This document shows positions 56,858 through 64,000 of a stretch of DNA of 64,000 nt, one piece after another. The stretch is from Endozoicomonas numazuensis (GTDB lineage: Bacteria; Pseudomonadota; Gammaproteobacteria; Pseudomonadales; Endozoicomonadaceae), in the NCBI RefSeq assembly GCF_000722635.1, contig NZ_JOKH01000002.1, forward strand, positions 61,904 through 125,903, in the 5' to 3' direction. Both the position numbers and the translations under genes were made by a program. Within the stretch, counting starts at the first letter, position 1. Every line of letters starts with the position of its first letter. The notes beneath the pieces are model-generated. The model made no database searches and was not told where the DNA came from. It was given only the letters and a program-made list of their open reading frames with translations.

Positions 56858-59211
56858 CAGTGGCACCCCGAGGATCTTTGAGGCCTTTCAGACGGCACTT
56901 CTATAGGCGAAAGCACCATTCTTTGCCCTGCTCTTCTGAGGAACACAAACATCAGTACCATGGCTGCCAGAATTGTCGAGAGCCAACTGATAGCGGTGAC
57001 AGGCTGAAGAGTGATAAGCGACAGCTGATAATAAATAGTAGCGACCGAATACCCCAGAAAGAAGGTCCAGCCAGCAACAAAGAATGTCCAGCGTAGGCCT
57101 GATTCACGATAGATAGCACCTAATGCTGCAACACAAGGCGTATAGAGCAGGATCATCAACAGATAGGCGATCACCGCCGCATCACTGGTAAAGAGCCTTT
57201 GCATAACACCAAAGGTGGTCACTTCCACTTCCTGATCCTGAGCTACCTCTTCAAGATTACTCAAATCTCCCACACTCAACCCGAGAGGGTCAGCCAGGGA
57301 AGATGCAATCGCTGACAGGTTAGCAGGTATGGTAGCCAAAGCTTCATTCAGGCTTGCCATAAAATCAAAACCATGAGCCTTGGCAACCGTACCATTCTCC
57401 TGATCTGCGATGGAGGTGTACATGGAATTCAGCGTACCGACTACCGCTTCTTTTGCCAGAATTCCTGTAAAAAGACCCACCGCAGCTGGCCAGTTGTCAT
57501 CGGTCATTCCCATGGGTGCAAAAGCCGGAGTAATGGTTTGGCCAATCTTGCTCAATACGGATGACTGGGTATCTTCATGGCCAAAACTGCCGTCAGTTCC
57601 CAGTGAATTCAGAGTATTGAGGATGACCACCACCACTACAATTGCCTTACCTGCCCTGAACAGAAATGCCTTCAGACGATCCCAGGTTCTAAGCAATACA
57701 TGCTTAACAGAAGGCATATGATAGTTGGGCAACTCCATCACAAAAGGGGTGACCTCACCACTAAAGAGACATTTCTTTAACATCAACCCGGTCATAACCG
57801 CAGCCAGAATACCGGCCAGATAGAGTGTAAAAACAACATTCTGCCCCGAGCCCGGAAAAAATGCCGCAGCAAATAAAGCATAAACTGGCAGACGCGCACC
57901 GCATGACATAAAAGGAGCCATGGCAATGGTAAGCATTCGATCTTGCTGATTTTCAAGGGTTCGAGTGGCCATAATGGCAGGAACATTACAGCCAAAGCCC
58001 ACCAGCATAGGTACAAAAGATTTGCCCGGAAGCCCCAGAAAGCGCATAGCCCTGTCCATAACAAAAGCCGCTCTGGCCATATAGCCGGAATCTTCCAGGA
58101 CAGACAGAAACAGGAACAGAAAAGCAATGACCGGGATAAAGGTAGAGACCGTCTGTATACCACCACCAACGCCATTACCCAGAAGAGCAATAATCCAGCC
58201 CGGTGCGCCTATATTTTCCAGAAGATGACTCACACCATCCACAAAAAGCGTGCCGGAAAGAATATCAAAAAAGTCGATAAACGCACTGCCGATATTCACT
58301 GAAAACATAAACATGAGGTACATGACCCCAAAGAAAATCGGTAATCCCAGAATTCGGTTCAGAACAATGCTATCAATCCGTTCTGTCAAACCATGACTGA
58401 CAATACCGGCGATGTTCACGGTATCTTTCATGATCAGGCTAATCGTTTCGTAGCGCCCGTTGGCTACAATAATGTCCATATCCGCATCATAAGCTGCTTC
58501 CAGTTGTGAGCGTTCTACTGCAGCCTTGTCGATCAGATCCAATGAAACCTTATCCAGGAAATCGTCTTCACCTTCCAGCAGCTTAAGGGCCACCCAACGG
58601 GCTGCAGAGAGATCTGTCACCTCACTGGAAACATGCGCCTGAAGGGAACAGACAGATTCCTCCAACGGCATGCCCAGAGATTGTGAACGGGCAGGTTCGA
58701 TTCCATTAAGAAAACACTGATTGATCAGGTCTTTTAATTCTCTTGTTCCTCTGTCTCGTGACGCAACCATAGCGTGAACAGGGCAACCAAGATGCCTGGA
58801 CAGGCTTTCAGCATTAATCTTAAGACCTTTATCCTTCGCTACATCCATCATGTTAAGAACAACAATGACAGGAAGTCCCATATCCAATAGCTGTGTTGTC
58901 AGATACAGATTACGTTCGATATTTGAGGCATCGACAACATTAACAACCAACCGTGCTTCCCGGGCAAGGATAAAGTCCCGGGCTATACGTTCATCCATGG
59001 ATACCTGATCGTCGACCACATCGAGACAATAAGTACCCGGCAGGTCAACCACTTCCACAGACTGGTTTTTGTGCTGATAGCGGCCACTGCGCTTTTCAAC
59101 GGTTACTCCCGGCCAATTGCCTACATGCTGCCTGGCGCCCGTCAGAGCATTGAAGACAGTAGTTTTACCGCAATTAGGGTTACCTACGATGGCAAATACA
59201 TGATCCTTCAT
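56857..59211 (-). CDS. feoB: ferrous iron transporter FeoB
   Basis: Inner-membrane Fe(II) transporter with 784 residues. The cytosolic GTPase domain shows G1 VGNPNCGKTTVFN, G3 VVDLPGTYCLD and G4 VLNMMDVAKDKG. A GDI-like helical region follows, then two Gate motifs typical of FeoB (SGYMARAAFVMDRAMRFLG with GFGCNVPAIMATRTLE; AKEAVVGTLNSMYT) and about ten helices. Its start overlaps feoA by four bases. Length agrees with E. coli (773). Confidence 0.97.
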   Translation of the reverse strand: MKDHVFAIVGNPNCGKTTVFNALTGARQHVGNWPGVTVEKRSGRYQHKNQSVEVVDLPGTYCLDVVDDQVSMDERIARDFILAREARLVVNVVDASNIERNLYLTTQLLDMGLPVIVVLNMMDVAKDKGLKINAESLSRHLGCPVHAMVASRDRGTRELKDLINQCFLNGIEPARSQSLGMPLEESVCSLQAHVSSEVTDLSAARWVALKLLEGEDDFLDKVSLDLIDKAAVERSQLEAAYDADMDIIVANGRYETISLIMKDTVNIAGIVSHGLTERIDSIVLNRILGLPIFFGVMYLMFMFSVNIGSAFIDFFDILSGTLFVDGVSHLLENIGAPGWIIALLGNGVGGGIQTVSTFIPVIAFLFLFLSVLEDSGYMARAAFVMDRAMRFLGLPGKSFVPMLVGFGCNVPAIMATRTLENQQDRMLTIAMAPFMSCGARLPVYALFAAAFFPGSGQNVVFTLYLAGILAAVMTGLMLKKCLFSGEVTPFVMELPNYHMPSVKHVLLRTWDRLKAFLFRAGKAIVVVVVILNTLNSLGTDGSFGHEDTQSSVLSKIGQTITPAFAPMGMTDDNWPAAVGLFTGILAKEAVVGTLNSMYTSIADQENGTVAKAHGFDFMASLNEALATIPANLSAIASSLADPLGLSVGDLSNLEEVAQDQEVEVTTFGVMQRLFTSDAAVIAYLLMILLYTPCVAALGAIYRESGLRWTFFVAGWTFFLGYSVATIYYQLSLITLQPVTAISWLSTILAAMVLMFVFLRRAGQRMVLSPIEVPSERPQRSSGCH

Positions 59212-59483
59212 AGACGGGTCACCTCAACGGCTGCTGCCTCATGACGGCGCAAGCTGAGCTGAAATCCACGCACCTGCAGCTGGATAGGATCACCCAAAGG
59301 GGCAACCCTGCACACGGTAAAACAGGTTCCGGGGGTGAGACCCATAGCCAGAAGCTTACGACGATAGGCAGAGCCCGCTTTTTTGAAAGCAGATACCTGT
59401 GCCTTTTCTCCAGTTTGGAGATCCCCCAATGTGACCGTCATCCCAATCTCCCGAACTCTTTCCCTGAACTGTCTGTTGTTCAT
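59208..59483 (-). CDS. feoA: FeoA, SH3-like partner of FeoB
   Basis: A 91-residue SH3-like cytosolic protein needed for full FeoB activity. The core matches the family (RRKLLAMGLTPGTCFTVCRV, then APLGDPIQLQVRGFQLSLR). First gene of the feoABC operon. The 16 residues before the core (RERVREIGMTVTLGDLQTG) are within usual variation. An Fnr or Fur site would be expected upstream, but I found none I can support. Confidence 0.93.
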   Translation of the reverse strand: MNNRQFRERVREIGMTVTLGDLQTGEKAQVSAFKKAGSAYRRKLLAMGLTPGTCFTVCRVAPLGDPIQLQVRGFQLSLRRHEAAAVEVTRL

Positions 59484-59740
59484 TAAAGAGTGCTTCCTGA
59501 TACATCTGGTGATGTGGTGAAAAGAGTAACCTGAGGCCGTTTATGAATAGACAACAACAGATTGAAAAACAAGCAAAGATTAGGCGTAAATGCGAATAGT
59601 TTCAATTCACAATTCAACCAATTAAGATAGTAATTTCCGAAGTATTCATACTTTGTTCATATAAATAGTTACTTTTATTTCTAACAGCTATAAAAAAGAT
59701 AGCAGGAACCCTTCATTGGCCATTCAGATTGCCAGCGCAA

Positions 59741-59868
59741 TATACCCATTGGATTTCAAGATGCCACTAGGCGACAAGTGAGCGAAGCCCTGTGAGCCTA
59801 AAAGTAGTAGGTGATCAGGGTGAGCGAACGCTGGCAACAACGTAGCATCTTGAAAGGCGATGGGTATA
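59741..59868. mobile_element. 128-bp inverted-repeat element (MITE-like family C), copy 2
   Basis: Nearly identical to 45378-45505, starting TATACCCATTGGATTTCAAG and ending GATGGGTATA. A second partial end (GCGATGGGTATA) lies a few bases further at about 59884-59895, as if another end were nested here. It lies in a 450-base gap between feoA and the ComEA-like gene that otherwise holds no gene. Confidence 0.88.
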
Positions 59869-59937
59869 GCGTCGTTAGGATATGCGATGGGTATAAGGCA
59901 AGATTATGATTAGACCCTTAAGTTCTCGAACATTCAC

Positions 59938-60228
59938 TCAGTCAAAAGCAATTCTATCCCGGTTTTTATCAAGAATGTGTTCATTCAATTGCTGGACTCT
60001 ATAAAGATCTTCCAGTGACTCAAAGGCACCATTTTTTTCCCGCTCTCTGATTATCCTTTCTGCCAGCGTACGAGGTACACCAATCAGGAATTCATCCAGC
60101 TCCTGAACAGTGGCTACGTTCACTTTAACTTTCATTCGGGAAGGGGCTTTATCGGCAACAATCGGGGCGGATAGGGCAAGCAGAGTGACTGCTGTCAGAC
60201 TGATTATTCTTTTTCTCATAGGAGACAT
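59938..60228 (-). CDS. ComEA-like helix-hairpin-helix protein
   Basis: A 96-residue exported protein: signal peptide (RIISLTAVTLLALSAPIVA) and one pair of HhH motifs (VNVATVQELDEFLIGVPRTL, ERIIREREKNGAFESLEDLY). Such small ComEA proteins bind DNA non-specifically in the periplasm and assist DNA uptake; other competence genes are not in the window. Starts at ATG 60228 after GGAAGAAAAGG. Followed downstream by the family C element. Confidence 0.87.
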   Translation of the reverse strand: MSPMRKRIISLTAVTLLALSAPIVADKAPSRMKVKVNVATVQELDEFLIGVPRTLAERIIREREKNGAFESLEDLYRVQQLNEHILDKNRDRIAFD

Positions 60229-60328
60229 CCTTTTCTTCCTGTCAGCCTTTCACTTACTTCTTGAAAACTGAAAGGCACTATTTACAGGTCTAGACAAGGA
60301 TGTTCAGCAAAACAAAGAAATGGGGATA

Positions 60329-61504
60329 TTACTCCCCTTCTACACCCTGAACGGGTGCAAGAGTGCCCCATTCATGGCAACCCGGACAATGCCAATGCAT
60401 TTCCTTACCGGCAAAACCACAACTGAAACATTGATAGACAGGTTTGGAAACCAGCATCTGATCCGTCACTTCTTTCAACAGTTTGATACTGGTCAGAGAA
60501 GGCTCAGACGGGTAATTTAACTGGATATTCATGAGCGCATTAAGCCCTCGCAGAGACGGCTGGCGGCGCAGTTGTCCAGTCAAAAAATCCATGGCTGAGA
60601 CTTCACCACGGCTGTTCATCAACTGAGCCGTCATGGCCAGAATGATAGCCGTACCCGGTTTCTCATTGAGACACTTTGCGAGATAACTGCCTAAAGCTCG
60701 CTGCTGATCACTTCGATGGCACACTGTCTCAAGCATATCGAGCGTCAGAGGCACATAACGATTGTCCTGATATGAGACTTTCTGAAGCGCTTTAATGGCA
60801 TCTCTGTCACGGCCCTCTTCCATCTCCATCCGGCCTAATATCAAGCTGGCTCTGACACAATTTTTGTCTCTGGAGTATGCCGCTCTTATATACTTTCTGG
60901 CGCCCGAACGATCGTTAAGACGAAGTTTGTCTTCCGCAATTTCGCAGTACAAATGCGCTAAACGCGGAGCATAGTCCTCGCCACACAGCTTACGAAGAGA
61001 TTCTGTAATCTCTACGGCCTGCGGCCATTCTTTTTCCCTTTCATAAATTCGCAATAGCTGCTGTAAAGCATCCACCCGATATTCATGGTTTTGTCTGGAA
61101 AGATCCACCAGCATGGCTTCAGCTCGATCAAACAAGCCTGCAGTCATATAATCTTTCGCCAGTTCAAGCTGAACTCGAATTGACTGCAGGGGAGTCAGAC
61201 TGGGCCGGGCCAACAGATCCTGATGCACTCGAATAGATTTATCGACCTCACCTCTTCGACAAAACAGACTGCCAAGAGCAAGATAAGTATCGACTGTGTC
61301 ATTATTGAGATCCAGAGCTTTGATAAAGGTTTCTATGGCCTCATCGGTCTGCTCATTTAACAGATAGTTCAACCCCACAAAGTATTCTTTGGAAAGAGGT
61401 TGCTCAGGGAAGTGTTCCTTTTTCTTCTTTTTTTCAGCACGCCCCAGAAGATATCCTGCCAGCATCGCCACCATGATCAGCGCCAGCAGTGCAAGGTCGG
61501 GCAT
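60329..61504 (-). CDS. lapB: LapB, lipopolysaccharide assembly regulator
   Basis: An inner-membrane-anchored TPR protein that recruits FtsH to degrade LpxC. The 391 residues include one membrane helix at the start (LALLALIMVAMLAGYLLGR), about nine TPR units, and a C-terminal rubredoxin-like zinc ribbon (YQCFSCGFAGKEMHWHCPGC). Length and layout match E. coli LapB (389). Its ATG overlaps the lapA stop. lapA and ihfB are upstream, as in E. coli and Pseudomonas. Confidence 0.96.
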   Translation of the reverse strand: MPDLALLALIMVAMLAGYLLGRAEKKKKKEHFPEQPLSKEYFVGLNYLLNEQTDEAIETFIKALDLNNDTVDTYLALGSLFCRRGEVDKSIRVHQDLLARPSLTPLQSIRVQLELAKDYMTAGLFDRAEAMLVDLSRQNHEYRVDALQQLLRIYEREKEWPQAVEITESLRKLCGEDYAPRLAHLYCEIAEDKLRLNDRSGARKYIRAAYSRDKNCVRASLILGRMEMEEGRDRDAIKALQKVSYQDNRYVPLTLDMLETVCHRSDQQRALGSYLAKCLNEKPGTAIILAMTAQLMNSRGEVSAMDFLTGQLRRQPSLRGLNALMNIQLNYPSEPSLTSIKLLKEVTDQMLVSKPVYQCFSCGFAGKEMHWHCPGCHEWGTLAPVQGVEGE

Positions 61505-61824
61505 CAGGTTAATCCTTTCAATGCATTCGCTCTGAGTTTTTGTATTTCTGCATCTCTTCGAGCAAGCTTCCGACTATAACTGGCATTAGCCAATCTCAAT
61601 CGGGTCATCGCGATCAGAGAAACCAGCAGCCCAAATACCCCTCCCATAATAAAGGAAATAACGACGACTGAAGAAGCCTTCAACTCTGGCAATGAGACAC
61701 CTGCCAGATCAAATCGTATCAGTTGAGGGTTGGCCACAATAAAATTGACGAGAATAACAAGGAGGGTCAGACTGCCAAGCAGTATGAATAGCCGCTTCAG
61801 CCAGATACCCAATAAAGAGATCAT
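61504..61824 (-). CDS. lapA: LapA, inner-membrane partner of LapB
   Basis: A 106-residue protein with two membrane helices (LFILLGSLTLLVILVNFIVA and SSVVVISFIMGGVFGLLVSL), then a short coiled coil (ASYSRKLARRDAEIQKLRAN). This is the DUF1049 type found directly before lapB. Role in LPS quality control together with LapB is known from E. coli. Confidence 0.94.
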   Translation of the reverse strand: MISLLGIWLKRLFILLGSLTLLVILVNFIVANPQLIRFDLAGVSLPELKASSVVVISFIMGGVFGLLVSLIAMTRLRLANASYSRKLARRDAEIQKLRANALKGLT

Positions 61825-62037
61825 ATCCGATCAAACTCCAGTGATCACTTATTTACGATGAGATTCTAAGCCATTCACGAAAATGGCCAAAGCATTCTTT
61901 ACTGGTAAAACGTTCTACCCATCGTTTTTCATGTTTGATAATGATACAAAAGGATAATTCTGTTCAGGAATGCTTCATTGCAAACCTGACACAAAAATAT
62001 ATTCATGACTTTAAAAAATCTTATTCCGCCTTTTGCT

Positions 62038-62331
62038 TCACTGATCCAGCAAACTGCTATTGACACGATCCCGCATATCTTTACCCGGCTTGAAATGAGG
62101 AACGTATTTACCATTCAGAACAACAGATTCACCGGTTTTAGGATTACGGCCTACTCTGGGTTCCCTGTAATGGAGAGAAAAACTGCCAAACCCCCTGATT
62201 TCCACCCTCGTTCCACTGGAGAGGGAGTGAGACATTTGTTCAAGAATAGATTTTATGGCCAGTTCTACGTCCTTTACCGACAACTGATCTTGCTGATCAG
62301 TCAGTCGTTCAATCAATTCTGATCGGGTCAT
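62038..62331 (-). CDS. ihfB: integration host factor subunit beta
   Basis: A DNA-bending subunit that dimerises with IhfA. The 97 residues are standard: [20 protein letters not shown], the beta arms with [38 protein letters not shown]. The ATG at 62331 follows AAGGAAGAAC; the longer open frame before it is not used. In most gammaproteobacteria rpsA precedes ihfB; here a terminator and a group II intron lie at that side. Confidence 0.96.
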   Translation of the reverse strand: MTRSELIERLTDQQDQLSVKDVELAIKSILEQMSHSLSSGTRVEIRGFGSFSLHYREPRVGRNPKTGESVVLNGKYVPHFKPGKDMRDRVNSSLLDQ

Positions 62332-62566
62332 TGTCGTTCTTCCTTTCCCTGTACCCTTGGGCAACACTGAAGCCCAGCATCAATATGAGCGCTGTACCCA
62401 GATCAGGCGACAGGTTGAAGGTCAACAGTCATAGTCAAAGCAACCATGCATCTCATAACCCGGAGCACCTGAAAAATTCAGGCAACCTCAGACCTGATAG
62501 GGATTACAGACAGTTCCTACCCTAGCCAACCCGATTCAATAAATCAAGCAACCTATTGATAAGCAT

Positions 62567-62597
62567 AAAAAAACCGCAGCCGAAGCTGCGGTTTTTT
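62567..62597. terminator. strong bidirectional rho-independent terminator
   Basis: A run of seven A, CCGCAGC, loop CGAA, GCTGCGG and TTTTTT. The stem is perfect and both sides carry a T tract for one strand. It probably ends the gene that lay before ihfB (rpsA in relatives). The intron border is seven bases away. The 235 bases between it and ihfB contain no gene. Confidence 0.93.
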
Positions 62598-62603
62598 AAG
62601 ATG

Positions 62604-64000
62604 ATCGGGATAGGGCGTAGCCTCACGGCTACGCTCCTCCCACAACACCCAGCATACGGGTCCGTACTGGGCGTTTCGGCCAGTTAAGCGGCCAACAATC
62701 TGATTAAACCTAACTTATCAAACCAACTATTGGGTAGCGCCATGTGTAACGCAGGACTCCGGCTCACTCGCCAATGTCCTTTTCCTGAAGCTACCGTTTG
62801 CCTTGTCAGTTTGTCACTGATTCCCTGCTTTCGCAGCTCCTTGTACCGCTTTGGGCTTCTCTTCCATTGATACCAGAGCAGACTTCGCAACCGCCTTCTT
62901 ATCCAACAGTCAAAGTGTTCAAACTCTGTGCGGGTTTCTACTTCTCGGAAGTAGTTCTTCCATCCCTGCAAGTACCTGTTGAGTCCTTCCAGCCTCTGCT
63001 CAAGGGATCGACCTCCCTTTCGGGTTAGCTGTCTGATTTTATCCTTGAAGCGCTTGCCACTCTTTGTCGCAAGGGTTTTCCTGCCGTCTCGGGTAAAACT
63101 GTACCCCAGAAAGGGGCGCTTCCATGCCCGATCAACCGCGCTCTTTGTGTGATTGACTTTCAGTTTCATTTTACCCTCGATCAGCTTGACCAGACTGGCC
63201 ATCACCCTTTCCCCTGCCTTCTTACTTTTAACAAACACACGACAGTCGTCAGCGTACCGAACAAATCGCAGACCTCGATTTTCGAGCGTTCTGTCAAGTT
63301 CGTCCAATACTATGTTTGAAAGTACAGGAGACAGGGGACCTCCCTGTGGCACACCCTCCGCTTGCGGTTTTACCAGCCCGTTTTCCATCACTCCGGACTT
63401 CAGGAATCGACGAATCAAACGCAATACATCCTTGTCCTCTATATGCTCTGCCAACTTTGCCATCAGTCGATCATGGTTGACCCGGTCGAAAAACTTCGAC
63501 AAATCAATATCCACCACCCAGTTGTAACCATCCTTTATATACAGCTGAGCCTGACTGATAGCCTGATGTGCAGACCTATAGGGCCTAAATCCGTAGCTGT
63601 AAGCCGAGAACCTTGGCTCCCACTCTGCCTGCAATACTTGTTGTATTGCCTGCTGCACCATTCGATCAAGAGCTGTTGGTATACCCAACTTTCGCTCTCC
63701 TCCGTCCGGCTTGGGAATCAGAACTCTTCTTACTGGAGTGGGTTTCCACAACCCTCTGCTCAAACACTGCCTCAGTTGACGACCATGCCCTTGTAAATAC
63801 GTGAACAGGTCTTCCACTGTCATGCGGTCAATGCCTGCCGCTCCTTTGTTGCGTTTTACTCGCTGAAAGGCTTTCTTCAGATTATTGGGGTGGGCGATAC
63901 GTGCCATCAAGCCTGTATCGCTTGCCGGGCTTTCGTAATCCTGTGATGCCGACACAACCTCAGCCCTCATAACGTCGCAGCCTCCGGTTCCGCCGTGACC
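62604..64000 (-). mobile_element. group II intron, 3' part (5' end beyond the window)
   Basis: On the minus strand the sequence after the maturase gene contains a domain V-like hairpin (GCCCAGTACGGACCCGTATG, then CTGGG) and a domain VI hairpin (GGAGCGTAGCC, GTGA, GGCTACGCCC) that leads to the end CTATCCCGAT at 62604. This end is typical of bacterial group II introns. The ribozyme domains I-IV precede the maturase or lie past the right edge. The flank after the intron is CATCTTAAAAAACCGC, i.e. the terminator. Confidence 0.85.
62684..63970 (-). CDS. ltrA: group II intron reverse transcriptase/maturase
   Basis: A 428-residue intron-encoded protein that splices the intron RNA and copies it into DNA. 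RT motifs are visible: RNKGAAGIDRMTVEDL (RT0/1), RKLGIPTALDRMVQQAIQQV (RT2), YSYGFRPYRSAHQAI (RT3), VVDIDLSKFFDRVNHD (RT3/4), GVPQGGPLSPVLSNIVLDEL (RT4), the catalytic FVRYADDCRVFV (RT5) and GYSFTRDGRK. A maturase (X) domain follows; there is no HNH endonuclease domain. The frame is complete, starting at ATG 63970, so it may be active. Confidence 0.95.
   Translation of the reverse strand: MRAEVVSASQDYESPASDTGLMARIAHPNNLKKAFQRVKRNKGAAGIDRMTVEDLFTYLQGHGRQLRQCLSRGLWKPTPVRRVLIPKPDGGERKLGIPTALDRMVQQAIQQVLQAEWEPRFSAYSYGFRPYRSAHQAISQAQLYIKDGYNWVVDIDLSKFFDRVNHDRLMAKLAEHIEDKDVLRLIRRFLKSGVMENGLVKPQAEGVPQGGPLSPVLSNIVLDELDRTLENRGLRFVRYADDCRVFVKSKKAGERVMASLVKLIEGKMKLKVNHTKSAVDRAWKRPFLGYSFTRDGRKTLATKSGKRFKDKIRQLTRKGGRSLEQRLEGLNRYLQGWKNYFREVETRTEFEHFDCWIRRRLRSLLWYQWKRSPKRYKELRKQGISDKLTRQTVASGKGHWRVSRSPALHMALPNSWFDKLGLIRLLAA

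Noticed and set aside
59484-59740. Fur box before feoA
   Set aside because: ATGCGAATAGTTTCAATT has some similarity to a Fur site but too many mismatches to call.
1-64000. tRNA, rRNA or prophage genes
   Set aside because: No cloverleaf-like intergenic segment, rRNA sequence or phage structural gene was recognised.

Overview
The window reads as a chromosome segment of a marine-type gammaproteobacterium. The order ppx / trxA - rho - ubiD - fre, the pair FabY (acetyl-CoA priming ketoacyl synthase) and FabV (enoyl reductase), and the ihfB - lapA - lapB block resemble Pseudomonas and Oceanospirillales. The many decayed insertion sequences, short inverted-repeat elements and large orphan secreted proteins make an Endozoicomonas-like host-associated bacterium my best guess; this is inference from gene content, not a database result. 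No rRNA, tRNA, CRISPR array or intact prophage was seen.

Layout. 0-10 kb is core: ppx (minus), trxA, rho, ubiD, a Fre-type flavin reductase, a RutR-like regulator and parC (minus). 10-11.2 kb is a graveyard: an endA (endonuclease I) pseudogene, a serine-recombinase remnant and a short inverted-repeat element. 11.2-14.9 kb is a glycerate module (CdaR-type regulator, GntP-type permease, glycerate kinase) with palindromes placed like operators. 15.4-17.1 kb holds two broken transposase genes. Then come sdaA and, on the minus strand, cyoABCD (cytochrome bo3 oxidase, no cyoE here) followed by a frameshifted fifth gene. 23.7-27.7 kb has a chimeric relic of an aromatic-degradation locus, a 1001-residue secreted acidic protein of unknown function, and an ISAs1 relic. 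27.8-42.5 kb mixes core and small accessory genes: htpG behind a sigma-32-type promoter, a DUF599 membrane protein, YafJ, a K+ channel, an orphan secreted protein, NfeD/QmcA, an ammonium-transporter/histidine-kinase gene split by a 10-bp tandem repeat, and cysK. 42.6-45.1 kb is a compact MoxR ATPase - vWA protein - double-SH3 protein operon. 45.5-54.9 kb carries an NCS1 permease, CobB sirtuin, a DUF4139 protein, fabY, a GlxA/AraC-type regulator, fabV and a MazG-PyrF fusion with a frameshift. 55-62.3 kb has a secreted orphan, a membrane-anchored methyltransferase, feoABC, a ComEA-like protein, lapB, lapA and ihfB. The right end is a group II intron running off the window.

How the parts work together. 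The best-supported functional units are glycerate uptake and phosphorylation; the bo3 oxidase; ferrous iron uptake (feoABC); LPS homeostasis (LapA/LapB); fatty-acid initiation and elongation by FabY and FabV flanking a shared regulator; and a MoxR/vWA chaperone-like pair with an SH3 adaptor. The most interesting signals are the Amt-kinase fusion whose reading frame depends on the copy number of a 10-bp repeat, the MoxR-vWA-SH3 operon, the 1001-residue acidic protein, three families of short inverted-repeat elements, and several fresh gene breakages (endA, the cyo-linked gene, mazG-pyrF, transposases).
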